Origin: a virus
DNA length: 54,481 nt
IMG/VR virus record: IMGVR_UViG_3300046809_000312
Coordinates: 1-54,481 of that record
Strand: one strand, 5' to 3'
The notes beneath the pieces are model-generated. The model made no database searches. It was not told where the DNA came from and saw nothing but the letters and a program-made list of their open reading frames with translations. Shown here one piece after another: positions 26,374-34,954 of the stretch (within the stretch, counting starts at the first letter, position 1; the number at the start of each line of letters is the position of its first letter). Position numbers and translations under genes: made by a program.

Positions 26374-27891
26374 ATGACTCGCTACGAGTACGGCGCGGGG
26401 CTCGCCGACTACGTGGTCGCCCCCGCCGACGGGCTGTGGAGAGTGGCCGGCAACGCAGTGGTCCAGTTCTACGACGCCGCGGACGCCGGTACGCCGTACA
26501 CCGACCTGCAAGACGCGGGCGGCACACCGATGACCTCGGTACGCGCCGACGAGTACGGGTTCCTGCCCCGCTTCCTTGGTCCCGACAACATCACCGGCAT
26601 GTGGGCGGACGCCGGCGGCACCTCCCGCGCATGGATGGAAGCGCACAACGTCACCTCGGGAGGCGGCAGTTCGGCCGAATCACCGTTGGACTGGCTGAAC
26701 ATCCGCGACTACGGCGCAGCGGGCGACGGGATCACCGACGACGCCCCCGCGATTCAGGCAGCGATCGCCGCGGCGAGCACGGCGGGCGGCGGCACCCTGT
26801 ACGTTCCGGCCGGCCGCTACACCCTGGGCGCCGCGCTCAACTGGGCGAGCAACGTCAACGCGATCGGCGCGGGCGACCGCGTCTCGATCCTGCAGGCGAC
26901 GAACCAGAACCTCGACCTGATCACCGGTACGGACATCAGCGGCGTCACGCTGCAGGGGCTGCAACTCTCCGGGCCCGGCAGGGGGTTCGGCAGCGGCGTG
27001 CGCTTCACGCGGTTCTCGGCGCCGTCGACCGCGAACATCACGCTCCGAGACGTGCTGATCCAAAGCATGGGCGGCGACGGCGTGTTCTGCCACGAGCTGT
27101 CGGCAAGCGTGCTGCACCGGGTGCGGGTCCGCACCTGCGGGGGCGTCGGGTTCCACCTGCAGGCGCCACAAGACACCGTGCTCGGCGGCGCGTCGACGTC
27201 CCTGATCGGCTGCTCGGCCGAGGGCAACGTCGGCGCCGGGTACTGGCTCGACGGCATGTCGTACACCAGCCTGACCGCCTGCGCCGCGATGGGATCCCCG
27301 AGCGGGTATCGGCTCGACACCTGCACGGGCGTCGCGCTCACCGGCTGCGGAGCCGAGCAGTGCACGACCGGGCTCACGGTGTACGGCGGCAAGGGCACGA
27401 ACGTGAACGGGTTCGTGACCAAGGCATCCGACGGCACGTCCGTTTGGCTCACCAACAGCGCGACCGGTGTCGTCCTGGTCGGCGTCGCTGAACTGTCGCC
27501 GGGCTCGAACGCGAGCGCCTGCCTGCGTGCCGATGCCGGAACGATAGCGACCGTTCTCGGTCTGACCGCGGTCAAGGCGAACGTGCTGACGGGCACGGTC
27601 AACCGGATCGACCCTGGCGACGGCTCGCTCGTCGTCGCCGGTAGGACCGTCGTCCCGAGCGGCGGCACCGCGGCGCGCATGGGAACCGCCGTCATGGCGG
27701 CGGGCACGGTCACCGTGAACACGACGGCGATCACCGCGACGAGCGTCGTGCAGCTCACGATCCAGACTCCCGGCGGTGCGGTCGGCTCGGTCTACGTCAA
27801 CGCCCGGACGGCGGGCACCTCGTTCGTCATCAAGTCGACCTCGTCAACGGATACGTCAACGGTCGGGTGGCGCATCCTCGACCCTGCATAG
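26374..27891 (+). CDS. Tail spike with right-handed beta-helix (pectate-lyase-like)
   Basis: A 505-aa protein, ATG 26374. Residues about 110-145 carry the beta-helix entry motif of tail spikes (IRDYGAAGDGITDDAPAIQ, GGGTLYVPAGRYTL). A long run of parallel beta-helix rungs follows (NITLRDVLIQSMGGDGVFC, TSLTACAAMGSPSGYRL, VALTGCGAEQCTTGL). The N-terminus would attach to the baseplate and the C-terminal 60 residues look like a trimerisation or lectin-like domain. Such spikes bind and often cut surface glycans such as teichoic acid or capsule; the substrate is unknown. Confidence 0.87.
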   Translation: MTRYEYGAGLADYVVAPADGLWRVAGNAVVQFYDAADAGTPYTDLQDAGGTPMTSVRADEYGFLPRFLGPDNITGMWADAGGTSRAWMEAHNVTSGGGSSAESPLDWLNIRDYGAAGDGITDDAPAIQAAIAAASTAGGGTLYVPAGRYTLGAALNWASNVNAIGAGDRVSILQATNQNLDLITGTDISGVTLQGLQLSGPGRGFGSGVRFTRFSAPSTANITLRDVLIQSMGGDGVFCHELSASVLHRVRVRTCGGVGFHLQAPQDTVLGGASTSLIGCSAEGNVGAGYWLDGMSYTSLTACAAMGSPSGYRLDTCTGVALTGCGAEQCTTGLTVYGGKGTNVNGFVTKASDGTSVWLTNSATGVVLVGVAELSPGSNASACLRADAGTIATVLGLTAVKANVLTGTVNRIDPGDGSLVVAGRTVVPSGGTAARMGTAVMAAGTVTVNTTAITATSVVQLTIQTPGGAVGSVYVNARTAGTSFVIKSTSSTDTSTVGWRILDPA

Positions 27892-27900
27892 GGGGTTCCC

Positions 27901-28698
27901 ATGGTCGCCGCGATCTCGCCGCAGACCCTGATCGAACTCGGCCAGCAAGAGGCCGCGATCAAGTACCAAGAGGACTACTCGGCTGGCACGTGGACGAACC
28001 TCAACCGGTACGCGAAGGAAACGCCCGGCATGGCGAGCTACGACGGGCAGTCGTGGTGCGTGATCGGGTTGCTGTGGCTCGCGTACCGGGCGGGTGACAT
28101 CACGATCATGCCGCAGACCCCGGCGTGCGACGTCTGCGTCACGACGTACCAGTCTTGGAACCGGTGGTCATGGTTCCCGGCCGTCGGTGCGCAGGTCATG
28201 CTCGGCACGTCCGGTCAAGATCACACCGGTCTCGTGTACCGGTACAGCGCTACTCAGATCTGGACGATCGAATTCAACAGCAACAACACCGGAGCAGCCG
28301 AGGGCGACGGCGTGTACCTGCGGGTGCGCAACAGGAGCGACGCCAACGTGTACGGCTACGGGTACCCCAAGTACGCCGCGCCGATGATCACGGCTGATCC
28401 GAACTGGGTCGACGACGCGTCGCTGATCAAGACCTCGTCGGGCACCGCCGCCGCCTACAGCCCTTATCCCGGACAGGACTGGTTCAAGGTCGGCCGTACC
28501 TCCCCGATGGTGCTCGTCGCAGCGAAACGTCTCGTCACCGTGGGCGCCGGCTCGTACACCCCGACCGCCGACATCGGCTCGGGCGACCTCACCGCGTGGG
28601 GCAACTGGCACGTCACGTGCGGATCGCCCGGCGGCGCGTACGCCGGATACCCCAACGAAACGATCTGGCGAGCGCTGCAGGTGCCCCACAGCCACTGA
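27901..28698 (+). CDS. CHAP-like amidase/peptidase, first of two
   Basis: A 265-aa protein after the spike gene, ATG 27901 with GGGGGTT upstream. The N-terminal 150 residues have a CHAP/NlpC-type cysteine peptidase pattern: C53 in DGQSWCVIGLLW, H108 in SGQDHTGLVY and E124 in IWTIEFNSN. The C-terminal part is Tyr/Trp-rich and may bind cell wall. Since a second CHAP gene with a wall-binding domain follows at 29059, this one is either a tail-associated hydrolase or a partner endolysin. Confidence 0.75.
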   Translation: MVAAISPQTLIELGQQEAAIKYQEDYSAGTWTNLNRYAKETPGMASYDGQSWCVIGLLWLAYRAGDITIMPQTPACDVCVTTYQSWNRWSWFPAVGAQVMLGTSGQDHTGLVYRYSATQIWTIEFNSNNTGAAEGDGVYLRVRNRSDANVYGYGYPKYAAPMITADPNWVDDASLIKTSSGTAAAYSPYPGQDWFKVGRTSPMVLVAAKRLVTVGAGSYTPTADIGSGDLTAWGNWHVTCGSPGGAYAGYPNETIWRALQVPHSH

Positions 28699-28725
28699 CC
28701 CCGCGGCCCAACTGCCGCACTCCGC

Positions 28726-28753
28726 ACGCCCCGAGCCGACCCGGCCGGGGCGT
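28726..28753 (+). terminator. Terminator after the tail operon
   Basis: ACGCCCCG (28726-28733) and CGGGGCGT (28746-28753) form an 8-bp stem with a 12-nt loop, followed by TTCTC. It marks the boundary between tail and lysis genes. Confidence 0.65.
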
Positions 28754-28783
28754 TTCTCATGCCCGAACAGAGAGGGCTCACCC

Positions 28784-29062
28784 ATGGGTGACACAGCACG
28801 GCCGATCCCCGAGCGGCTCGGCGATCAGGAAGACCAGGCGGCGCACCTCGTGCGCACCGGCAACGGCCCGACGGTCGAGGACGAGCAGCGGCTACTCGCC
28901 GAGCAGTTCGGCGCTCCGGACATGGCCGGGTTCTACGTCGGGCCCGGTCTGGCCGACGGACTCACCGGCACAGCGGCCGACCAGGACGACGAGCCCGAGC
29001 CGGCCGTCGACGAGGGCGACGCCCCGGCCGCGGACACCGCGAAGGGGGGCGAGTCCGCATGA
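28784..29062 (+). CDS. Small acidic protein upstream of the endolysin
   Basis: A 92-aa product, ATG 28784 after GAGAGGGCTCACCC. It has a helical N-terminal half (EDEQRLLAEQFGAPDMAGFYV) and an acidic Asp/Glu/Ala tail. Its stop overlaps the endolysin start (ATGA). Small proteins at this place occur in many Streptomyces phages; no function is known. Confidence 0.65.
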   Translation: MGDTARPIPERLGDQEDQAAHLVRTGNGPTVEDEQRLLAEQFGAPDMAGFYVGPGLADGLTGTAADQDDEPEPAVDEGDAPAADTAKGGESA

Positions 29063-29874
29063 GCGTCGACACGATGATCGCGCAGGTGGAGCGCTGGATA
29101 GGGACCGGCGAGCCGAACGAGATTCAGTCGTGGTACCGGGCCCGGAACGGCGCGGCGTACTCCGGCAACTTTGCTTGGTGCGACGCCACGATCACCCGCG
29201 CCGCCGTCGACTCGGGCGAGCATGACGCGGTGTGCTTCGGGACCGACTTCGCGTACACCGTGGCGCACGCGCAGCGATTCAAGGAAGCGGGCGCCTGGCA
29301 CGCCATGACCAATGGGATCAAGGCGAGCGGGATCCGTCGCGGCGACATCATCTTTTTCGACTGGGACGGGTCGAGCGAGATCGGCAAGATCGATCACGTC
29401 GGGATCGTCACGGGCGTCTCGGCCAACTATCAGTACGTGTTCACGATCGAGGGGAACACGAACAACGTCTGCGCGCGCAGGGCGAGGGTCGTGCACGACA
29501 TCGCCGGGTTCGGCCGCCCGAAGTACAAGACGCCGCCGAAGTCGACCAGCACGAGCGGCAGTTCGGGCTCGAAGCGGCCGGTCGTGTCTCTCTCGAAACT
29601 GATCGCGGCGTTCAAGAAGGACGCCCCGAAGAAGGGCACGCCGGTCTCGTACGAGCCGGCGATCTACGTCGAGAACGCGCTCGTCGCCGAGAAGCTGCTC
29701 GCGAAGCAGTACGCCGATGGGCACGCCGGCACGGCCACCCGCAGCGGCTACAGCCTGTGGCAGCAGCGGTGCGGGTTCCACGGGACGCAGCCGGGCGGCG
29801 ACGCCGACGGCACGCCCGGCATGACGACGCTCAAGCGGCTCGGGCAGAAGCACGGGTTCGACGTCGTCGCCTGA
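29059..29874 (+). CDS. Endolysin: CHAP peptidase with C-terminal wall-binding domain
   Basis: A 271-aa protein. The CHAP domain (about 1-155) has C41 in FAWCDATI, H113 in KIDHVGIV and E131 in FTIEGNT. A Ser/Gly/Lys linker follows. The C-terminal about 80 residues form the peptidoglycan-binding-like module common in Streptomyces phage lysins: VENALVAEKLLAKQYADG, then SGYSLWQQRCGF and GMTTLKRLGQKHGF. No signal peptide is seen, so it needs a holin for release. It is followed by a hairpin and a holin-like gene. Confidence 0.9.
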   Translation: MSVDTMIAQVERWIGTGEPNEIQSWYRARNGAAYSGNFAWCDATITRAAVDSGEHDAVCFGTDFAYTVAHAQRFKEAGAWHAMTNGIKASGIRRGDIIFFDWDGSSEIGKIDHVGIVTGVSANYQYVFTIEGNTNNVCARRARVVHDIAGFGRPKYKTPPKSTSTSGSSGSKRPVVSLSKLIAAFKKDAPKKGTPVSYEPAIYVENALVAEKLLAKQYADGHAGTATRSGYSLWQQRCGFHGTQPGGDADGTPGMTTLKRLGQKHGFDVVA

Positions 29875-29880
29875 CCGTTG

Positions 29881-29904
29881 CCCGGCCGCCGTTGGGCGGC
29901 CGGG
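29881..29904 (+). terminator. Hairpin after the endolysin gene
   Basis: A perfect 10-bp stem CCCGGCCGCC/GGCGGCCGGG with loop GTTG and no T-run. It may lower expression of downstream lysis genes or protect the 3' end of the endolysin mRNA. Confidence 0.55.
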
Positions 29905-29933
29905 CTCACCCACCATCGAAAGGGGGCCGGCTC

Positions 29934-30254
29934 ATGACGACCGGTCTGTTTGTCTCCGCCATGCGCACGGGCGTCCCGCTCGTCGCCGGTTGGCTGCTCA
30001 CCCTCGCCGTGCGCGCGGGCGTCGAGATCGACTCGGCGACCGTCGTCGGCGCCGTGACCGTCGCGATCGCGCTCGGGTACTACCTCGTGTTCAGGCTGCT
30101 CGAAGTGGTCGGCGAGCGACTGCCGGGAACCTTCCTGCAGAACCTCGCCGGGCTGTTCCTCGGGTGGGCGCGGCCGCCGGCCTACCCCAAGTTCGAGGCG
30201 CTCGAACCGGTCGACGGCGCGCGATACCTCGGCGGCGACTCGACCAGCGGGTGA
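29934..30254 (+). CDS. Holin-like membrane protein
   Basis: A 106-aa protein, ATG 29934 behind GAAAGGGGGCCGG. Two hydrophobic segments at about 13-28 and 36-57 (VPLVAGWLLTLAVRAGV; VVGAVTVAIALGYYLVF) are followed by an amphipathic helix and a polar tail. Size, topology and position just after the endolysin fit a holin. There is no sequence signature that proves it. Confidence 0.72.
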   Translation: MTTGLFVSAMRTGVPLVAGWLLTLAVRAGVEIDSATVVGAVTVAIALGYYLVFRLLEVVGERLPGTFLQNLAGLFLGWARPPAYPKFEALEPVDGARYLGGDSTSG

Positions 30255-30305
30255 CACCGGCCTAACGGCTGTGGACACACCCCACTGCACAACCGGAGGA
30301 AGCGC

Positions 30306-30638
30306 GTGGACGCTGCGACGCTCGGCGCCGTCGGAACCATCGTCGTCGGGCTCGCAGCGGCCGCGGCCGCCATCGTCGGGCAGCGGGGCGCGAACCGCGC
30401 CTCGCAGTCCGGCGCCGTGCTCGGCGGGTACTCGACGCTCGTCGACAACCTGCAGGAAGAGCGCGACAAGCTCGGCCGACAACTCGCCGAGAACGAAGTG
30501 AAGTTGGCCGCGGCGTACGCCGAACTCGCCAGTGAGCGCGCCAACAAGGCAGCGCTGCAGGGGCAGATCACGACACTCACGACCGAGAACACGCTGCTGC
30601 GCGAACGGATCGTCGAGCTTGGAGGGCAACCCACGTGA
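30306..30638 (+). CDS. Membrane-anchored coiled-coil lysis protein
   Basis: A 110-aa product, GTG 30306. A single N-terminal membrane helix (about 7-26, [20 protein letters not shown]) precedes a long coiled coil ([20 protein letters not shown] to [14 protein letters not shown]). Such proteins follow holins in actinophage lysis cassettes and may be a second holin component or envelope-spanning factor. It overlaps the next gene by four bases. Confidence 0.68.
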   Translation: MDAATLGAVGTIVVGLAAAAAAIVGQRGANRASQSGAVLGGYSTLVDNLQEERDKLGRQLAENEVKLAAAYAELASERANKAALQGQITTLTTENTLLRERIVELGGQPT

Positions 30639-31315
30639 AGCGCCGTCATGCTCAGCCGATCCTCGCGCAGCGGTGGCGGTCGCTCGCGGTCGCCGCCGTG
30701 CTGCTCGTACTGTCGGGCGCCGTCATCCTGGTGTGGCTGCGGATCGATGCCGAGGCGAACCGTGCCAACGCGCTCGCCGCCGAGGCGAACCTGCGGGGCG
30801 ACGCCGTCTCGACGCTCGCAGGCGACGTGCGAGTGCTGCGGGCGCAGATCAAGGCCGACGGCAAGACGCCGGCCGCCCCGGATCCGGCCCGGGCTGTCGA
30901 CGATCTGCCCGCTCGGGCCGAGGTGCCCGTACCGATCCCCGGTCCAGCGGGACCCCGCGGGCCGCAGGGCGAGCCCGGCAAGCCAGCACCCACGATCACG
31001 CCGTCGCCCGGACAGTCCGGCGCGCAGGGTGAGCCCGGCGCCACGGTGACCGGCCCGCCCGGAGCGACCGGACCGGTCGGCCCTGCGGGACCCGCCGGCC
31101 CGCCGGGCAACAACGGCACGGACGGAAAGAACGGGACGGACGGCCGCGACGGGCAGACCTGCCCCGACGGGTACGCCCTGCAGGCACCGTCATGGGATCC
31201 CGACGCGCTCGTCTGCAGGCGCGACGGCACACCGCAGCCGAGCGATCCGTCGCCGAGTCCGACCTCGTCACAGTTGCTGCTCGGTCTGCCCGCCGAGCGC
31301 CGCCGCATCGCGTGA
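30635..31315 (+). CDS. Membrane protein with collagen-like Gly-X-Y domain
   Basis: A 226-aa protein, GTG 30635. A membrane helix at about 16-34 is followed by a short coiled region, then about 25 Gly-X-Y triplets between residues 105 and 175 ([34 protein letters not shown]). The Cys-containing end has CPDGYAL. Collagen-like stretches are common in virion fibres, but a membrane-anchored one at the end of a lysis cassette suggests an extracytoplasmic stalk. Its role in lysis or in the envelope of the lysogen is open. Confidence 0.75.
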   Translation: MKRRHAQPILAQRWRSLAVAAVLLVLSGAVILVWLRIDAEANRANALAAEANLRGDAVSTLAGDVRVLRAQIKADGKTPAAPDPARAVDDLPARAEVPVPIPGPAGPRGPQGEPGKPAPTITPSPGQSGAQGEPGATVTGPPGATGPVGPAGPAGPPGNNGTDGKNGTDGRDGQTCPDGYALQAPSWDPDALVCRRDGTPQPSDPSPSPTSSQLLLGLPAERRRIA

Positions 31316-31322
31316 CAGCACT

Positions 31323-31358
31323 GCGCCCCTGTCTGGCCTCACGGCCGGGCAGGGGCGC
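31323..31358 (+). terminator. Terminator of the late operon
   Basis: A 16-bp imperfect stem, GCGCCCCTGTCTGGCC/GGCCGGGCAGGGGCGC, loop TCAC, located eight bases after the collagen-like gene. Confidence 0.7.
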
Positions 31359-31381
31359 CTCTGTCGTTCCTCAACGTGACT

Positions 31382-31413
31382 GCGCCCCCCGCAACTTCAG
31401 CCGCGGGGGGCGC
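31382..31413 (+). terminator. Second strong terminator hairpin
   Basis: A perfect 11-bp stem GCGCCCCCCGC/GCGGGGGGCGC followed by ATTC. Together with the hairpin at 31323 it insulates the late operon from the regulator cluster. Confidence 0.7.
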
Positions 31414-31420
31414 ATTCGGC

Positions 31421-31454
31421 GTACCGTTCTGAGTGCGACCAGAGAACGGAGTAC
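31421..31454. promoter_or_regulatory. Operator-like inverted repeat before the XRE-TPR gene
   Basis: Arms CCGTTCT (31424-31430) and AGAACGG (31443-31449), extended outward by GTA and GTAC with one bulged base. They lie 9-38 bases before the ATG of the regulator, where self-repression would act. Confidence 0.5.
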
Positions 31455-31458
31455 CAGT

Positions 31459-32697
31459 ATGCCTCTCAGCACCGACGAGCACATCGGGACCCGCGTGAAG
31501 ATTGCCCGGCAGGCAGCGGGCCTAACGCAAGCCGAGATGGCTGGGCTCCTCGCTCACACTGAGTCGTGGCTCGCGAACGTCGAGGCGGGCAGGATGCCGC
31601 TCGACCGCTACTCGCTGATCACTGCAATCGCAGATCTGTGCGACGTCGACGTCGTATGGCTGCTCGGGCAGCCGTACAGGCTGCAGCGCAGCGGCGGGAA
31701 CCTCGCGCACGCCCACATTCCAGCCATGCGCACCGGGCTCCGACGTACCGGACTCATCCTCTCTGGGCACCCTGGGCTCGCTCCGACGGGCGCCCCGGTG
31801 GATCTGGCCGACTTGCACAAGCGCTCGCGGAAGGCGAACGCAGCGCGGCAGGCAGCCGATCTCCCCGCCGTCGCAACGCTGCTGCCGGGAATGATCGAGG
31901 ATCTCAACACAGCCCTTCTGCAGGACAGCGGCCGCGACGACGCGCTGCGCCTCATGGTGGACGCAGCCCGGACCGCCCGCATGTGCCTCAACCAACTCGG
32001 GTACCCCGATCTTGCGTGGGTCGCCGCCGAGGTCGGGGCCGGCGCCGCAACCGAACTCGACGACCCCCTCGTCAAAGCCGCTGTCGCATGGGACCGGTGC
32101 GGCGCACTACTGCATCAGGCCTCCCTACCTGAAGCCGTGGCTGTCGCCGAGGCGGCGCTGCGCGATCTCGAACCGCTCGCGTCGATGGGCAACCCGCAGC
32201 ACGAGGCACTGTCGCTGCGGGGAGCGCTGCACCTGCGGGCGGCAATCGCGCACGCCCGAGGTGGTCAGGGCGTCGACGCGTGGTCGCGCATCAGCGCCGC
32301 TTTGGAAGATGCCGACCGGCTCGGAACAGGGTTCTACGACCTCGACAACCACACTGTGTTCGGCCGCGGAACTGTCGCCGTGCACGCCGCCGAGGCAGGT
32401 GTCGAGGTCGACCAGCCCGACACCGGACTGAACAAGGTCAAGGGCGTGAAGGTCGACGAAGTGCCCAGCAAGGAACGCCAGACGCACTACAAGATCGACA
32501 AGGCGCGGGCCTACGAACGGATGGGTCGCCGTCCGGCCGCCGTGGCGACGCTGCGTCAGGCAGCAAGCGATGCCCCGTACTACGTCCACGCGGACCCGAT
32601 GGCCCGCGCGTTGGTCTCGAACCTCGCGAGGGTCGGCGTTCCATCTCAAGCTGCAGCGCTGTCGTCCCTGATCAGGAACATGGAACTCGTCCACTGA
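31459..32697 (+). CDS. XRE-family regulator with TPR-like domain
   Basis: A 412-aa protein, ATG 31459 after GGAGTACCAGT. An N-terminal helix-turn-helix (about 8-65; RVKIARQAAGLTQAEMAGLL, then SWLANVEAGRMPLDRYSLI) is joined to a long all-helical region with TPR-like spacing (AVAWDRCGALLHQASLPEAV; KARAYERMGRRPAAVATL). The architecture is that of Streptomyces XRE-TPR regulators and, more broadly, of RRNPP-type sensors that bind peptides. Here it leads a separate gene cluster bounded by terminators. Whether it controls the phage cycle or only its cluster is not evident. Confidence 0.8.
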   Translation: MPLSTDEHIGTRVKIARQAAGLTQAEMAGLLAHTESWLANVEAGRMPLDRYSLITAIADLCDVDVVWLLGQPYRLQRSGGNLAHAHIPAMRTGLRRTGLILSGHPGLAPTGAPVDLADLHKRSRKANAARQAADLPAVATLLPGMIEDLNTALLQDSGRDDALRLMVDAARTARMCLNQLGYPDLAWVAAEVGAGAATELDDPLVKAAVAWDRCGALLHQASLPEAVAVAEAALRDLEPLASMGNPQHEALSLRGALHLRAAIAHARGGQGVDAWSRISAALEDADRLGTGFYDLDNHTVFGRGTVAVHAAEAGVEVDQPDTGLNKVKGVKVDEVPSKERQTHYKIDKARAYERMGRRPAAVATLRQAASDAPYYVHADPMARALVSNLARVGVPSQAAALSSLIRNMELVH

Positions 32698-32721
32698 TCG
32701 GTGCTCAACTCCCCCTCGAAA

Positions 32722-32748
32722 GCGCCCCCTAGGAAATCTAGGGGGCGC
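32722..32748 (+). terminator. Terminator after the XRE-TPR gene
   Basis: A perfect 11-bp stem GCGCCCCCTAG/CTAGGGGGCGC with loop GAAAT and no T-run. Confidence 0.7.
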
Positions 32749-32815
32749 GGTCGCTCACACGGTGCACGCTCAAGAGCCACGCTCCGTAAGCGAGAGATCA
32801 CACGAGGGAAGTCAG

Positions 32816-33385
32816 ATGGAAGCCATCGACGCCCGACGCCCGGTCGACGCTGCGCGCATCTACCTGCGCGCCTTCAACTGGCCGATCGCGTTAGGCCACC
32901 GCTACCGGCCTCGGGCCGGCTGTACGTGCGAGAACATCGAGTGCCCCACACCCGGTGCTCACCCACTGCCCGGACCCTTCACACCCATCCCCGCCGACGA
33001 CATCGAGGCGACCCTCGACACCGCGCCCGGTGCCGGAATCATCGCCGCGTGCGCCGCGTTCGACGCCCTCGTTATGCCGCGCTGGCTGGGACTGGCAACC
33101 ATGGTCCCGCTCGACCGAGTGAGCCCCGTACCGTTCATCGACTGCGGTGCGTACTGCGCGTTGCTCGTACTGCCGTCCACTGGCCGCTACGCGCTCGGCG
33201 AGCAACCGCCGGCGGCAGTCACGTTGCGAACATCCGCGCAGCAGTGGGTCGCTCTGCCACCGACGCACGGGACCCGCTGGGACCCGCCGCCTTGGCAGGA
33301 ACAGACCGGCGTACGACTCCCGTTGCTGCATGGCGGTGACGTAGGTCGGCACATGCTCGCCGCTCTGAACCACGTGGGGGCATGA
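32816..33385 (+). CDS. Degenerate primase-polymerase-like protein
   Basis: A 189-aa protein; ATG 32816 after GAGGGAAGTCAG. The N-terminal part resembles the entry region of bifunctional primase-polymerase proteins from Streptomyces: ARIYLRAFNWPIALGHRYRP followed by CTCENIECPTPGAHPLPGP. The DxD and SxH metal motifs expected further on are not apparent, so it is probably not a working primase. It belongs to the XRE-TPR cluster and overlaps the next gene (ATGATGA). Confidence 0.6.
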   Translation: MEAIDARRPVDAARIYLRAFNWPIALGHRYRPRAGCTCENIECPTPGAHPLPGPFTPIPADDIEATLDTAPGAGIIAACAAFDALVMPRWLGLATMVPLDRVSPVPFIDCGAYCALLVLPSTGRYALGEQPPAAVTLRTSAQQWVALPPTHGTRWDPPPWQEQTGVRLPLLHGGDVGRHMLAALNHVGA

Positions 33386-33834
33386 TGAGTGCTCACGAAG
33401 ATCACAATCTCGACTGGATCAGGGACAGCGGCGCGAGCGTGACGCAGACCCTCACGCGATGGGCCGAGGGAGGGCTCGCCGCGCTGCCCGTAGGCAAGGG
33501 ATGGGACGTCGTCCGCATGGACCGGCCGCACGGGTGGCGCACCGTGCAAGCCCTACGCAATGCGGGCGCCAAGATCGGGCCCGTCCTGCATAACGCCGAC
33601 CATGTCGACGTGTTCGTGCCGGTCGGTTCGGTCGAGGATTGGGACCAAGAGGGCGCGAGGGTCGTCGCCAAGGGCGACAAGCTGCACGTACCACCACCCG
33701 CCGTCGTCGCCCCGCACACGCGGATCGCCCGCTCGTGGATCGTCCCTCCGGGCACGACGCTCACGGACGGCACGGCGCTGTACGAGGCGTACGCGGCCGC
33801 CAGCGCGAGCATGGCCATGGACGGCAACCGATGA
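33382..33834 (+). CDS. Hypothetical protein of the XRE-TPR cluster
   Basis: A 150-aa product with tandem ATG starts at 33382 and 33385. The sequence WAEGGLAALPVGKGWDVVRM and VLHNADHVDVFVPVGSVEDW suggests a small alpha/beta domain like those found next to primase-polymerase-like genes in Streptomyces genomes. No catalytic residues can be assigned. Overlaps its neighbours on both sides, so it is part of one operon. Confidence 0.6.
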   Translation: MMSAHEDHNLDWIRDSGASVTQTLTRWAEGGLAALPVGKGWDVVRMDRPHGWRTVQALRNAGAKIGPVLHNADHVDVFVPVGSVEDWDQEGARVVAKGDKLHVPPPAVVAPHTRIARSWIVPPGTTLTDGTALYEAYAAASASMAMDGNR

Positions 33835-34322
33835 CCGCCGAGACCATGGTCACCGGGGCTGTGCCCCTCGCGACGCTCATGTCGGTCAACGTCCGCACGT
33901 GGCTGGACCACACAGATGCGGGCGAGCCGATCCCCTGTCTGATGCTCACCTGCTCGGCGCCGCAGTTCGACGAGGCCGACCCGGCCGCCATCGAGGCCAA
34001 CATGCGACAGGTGGTGCAGTCGCTCGGCGCCGTCCCAGCCGGCGGCGAGTCGGTGCCCGACGTCGGCGTGCGACTGACGATCAACGGCGGCGTGGCTCGG
34101 CTGTGGTTTCTGGAGAGCGGCTACGCGCTCAAAGTGCCGCACCCCAGATGGGTACGCGGACTCAAAGACTGCGGCGGCGCGCTGCTCGTGGTCGGGCTCG
34201 ACGAGCTGTCGCAAGTCGCGTCAGTGGCCGAGGTCGACGAATACCGGGCGAACGCCCGTGCAGGCGGGCGTCTGTACCTCGCCCTCGCCCACCTCGGCCG
34301 CCCCGTTGGGGGTGCCTTGTGA
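33831..34322 (+). CDS. Hypothetical protein of the XRE-TPR cluster
   Basis: A 163-aa product, ATG 33831 overlapping the upstream stop (ATGA). Mixed alpha/beta sequence with PIPCLMLTCSAPQFDEADPA and GGALLVVGLDELSQVASVAEV. I recognise no motif. Coupled translation on both sides places it in the same four-gene operon. Confidence 0.58.
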   Translation: MTAETMVTGAVPLATLMSVNVRTWLDHTDAGEPIPCLMLTCSAPQFDEADPAAIEANMRQVVQSLGAVPAGGESVPDVGVRLTINGGVARLWFLESGYALKVPHPRWVRGLKDCGGALLVVGLDELSQVASVAEVDEYRANARAGGRLYLALAHLGRPVGGAL

Positions 34323-34954
34323 AGGAAGCACCGGCGCGGCCCGACGTCGTGCCGTTCATCGCGCCATGGAGCGGCGAGCAGTCTCACAGGCGCAAAATGA
34401 TCTACTCGGCGCGGGGCGGGATCGCGTTCGCCGACGAGACGCCCGAGGACCGCGACCAATACGGCGTGCTCTGGAACGGCCGCGCCCTGGCGCAGGGCAC
34501 AGGGCGCCCGGAGTACGCCAACGTGCACCCGATGCGGCAGCGCGTAGCGATGGAATACCACTTGTGTCAGGTGTGCGGGGGGTCCGCCGACCGCAACTCT
34601 GACGGCATGTTGTGGCTGCTCGAAGACGACCGGGCCGCATACAAGGGTTGGCCGAACGACCTGCTCACGACGCACCCCCCGGTCTGCCTGCCGTGCGCGG
34701 GCAAGGCGGTCGAGCAGTGCCATCACCTCGCCGGCAGCAGCGTCGCCGTGCGCGTCCGCGAGAGCGAGGTGTGTGGGGTGTACGGGCGCGTCTGGTCGCC
34801 CTCGGCGTTCGGATATCCGGTGCGGACCGCCGTCAAGGATGTAGCCGCGTACGGCACGACTGCCTCGCGCTGGATGCTCGCGGGGCAGCTCGTGCGCTCC
34901 CTGCACGGCTGCACGTTCGTCGACCTGCAGCGCGAAGTCGCGCGTTCCCGATGA
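34319..34954 (+). CDS. Zinc-binding hypothetical protein of the XRE-TPR cluster
   Basis: A 211-aa product, GTG 34319 overlapping the upstream stop. Two CxxC pairs, CQVCGG and CLPCAG, about 45 residues apart, form a likely treble-clef or zinc-ribbon site, and VRKLH-type basic residues follow. The family is common in Streptomyces genomes as an uncharacterised protein. It ends the cluster; the next 300 bases (34955-35256) hold only a direct repeat GGTTCGAAT (35012, 35024) and GC hairpins. Confidence 0.62.
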   Translation: MKEAPARPDVVPFIAPWSGEQSHRRKMIYSARGGIAFADETPEDRDQYGVLWNGRALAQGTGRPEYANVHPMRQRVAMEYHLCQVCGGSADRNSDGMLWLLEDDRAAYKGWPNDLLTTHPPVCLPCAGKAVEQCHHLAGSSVAVRVRESEVCGVYGRVWSPSAFGYPVRTAVKDVAAYGTTASRWMLAGQLVRSLHGCTFVDLQREVARSR

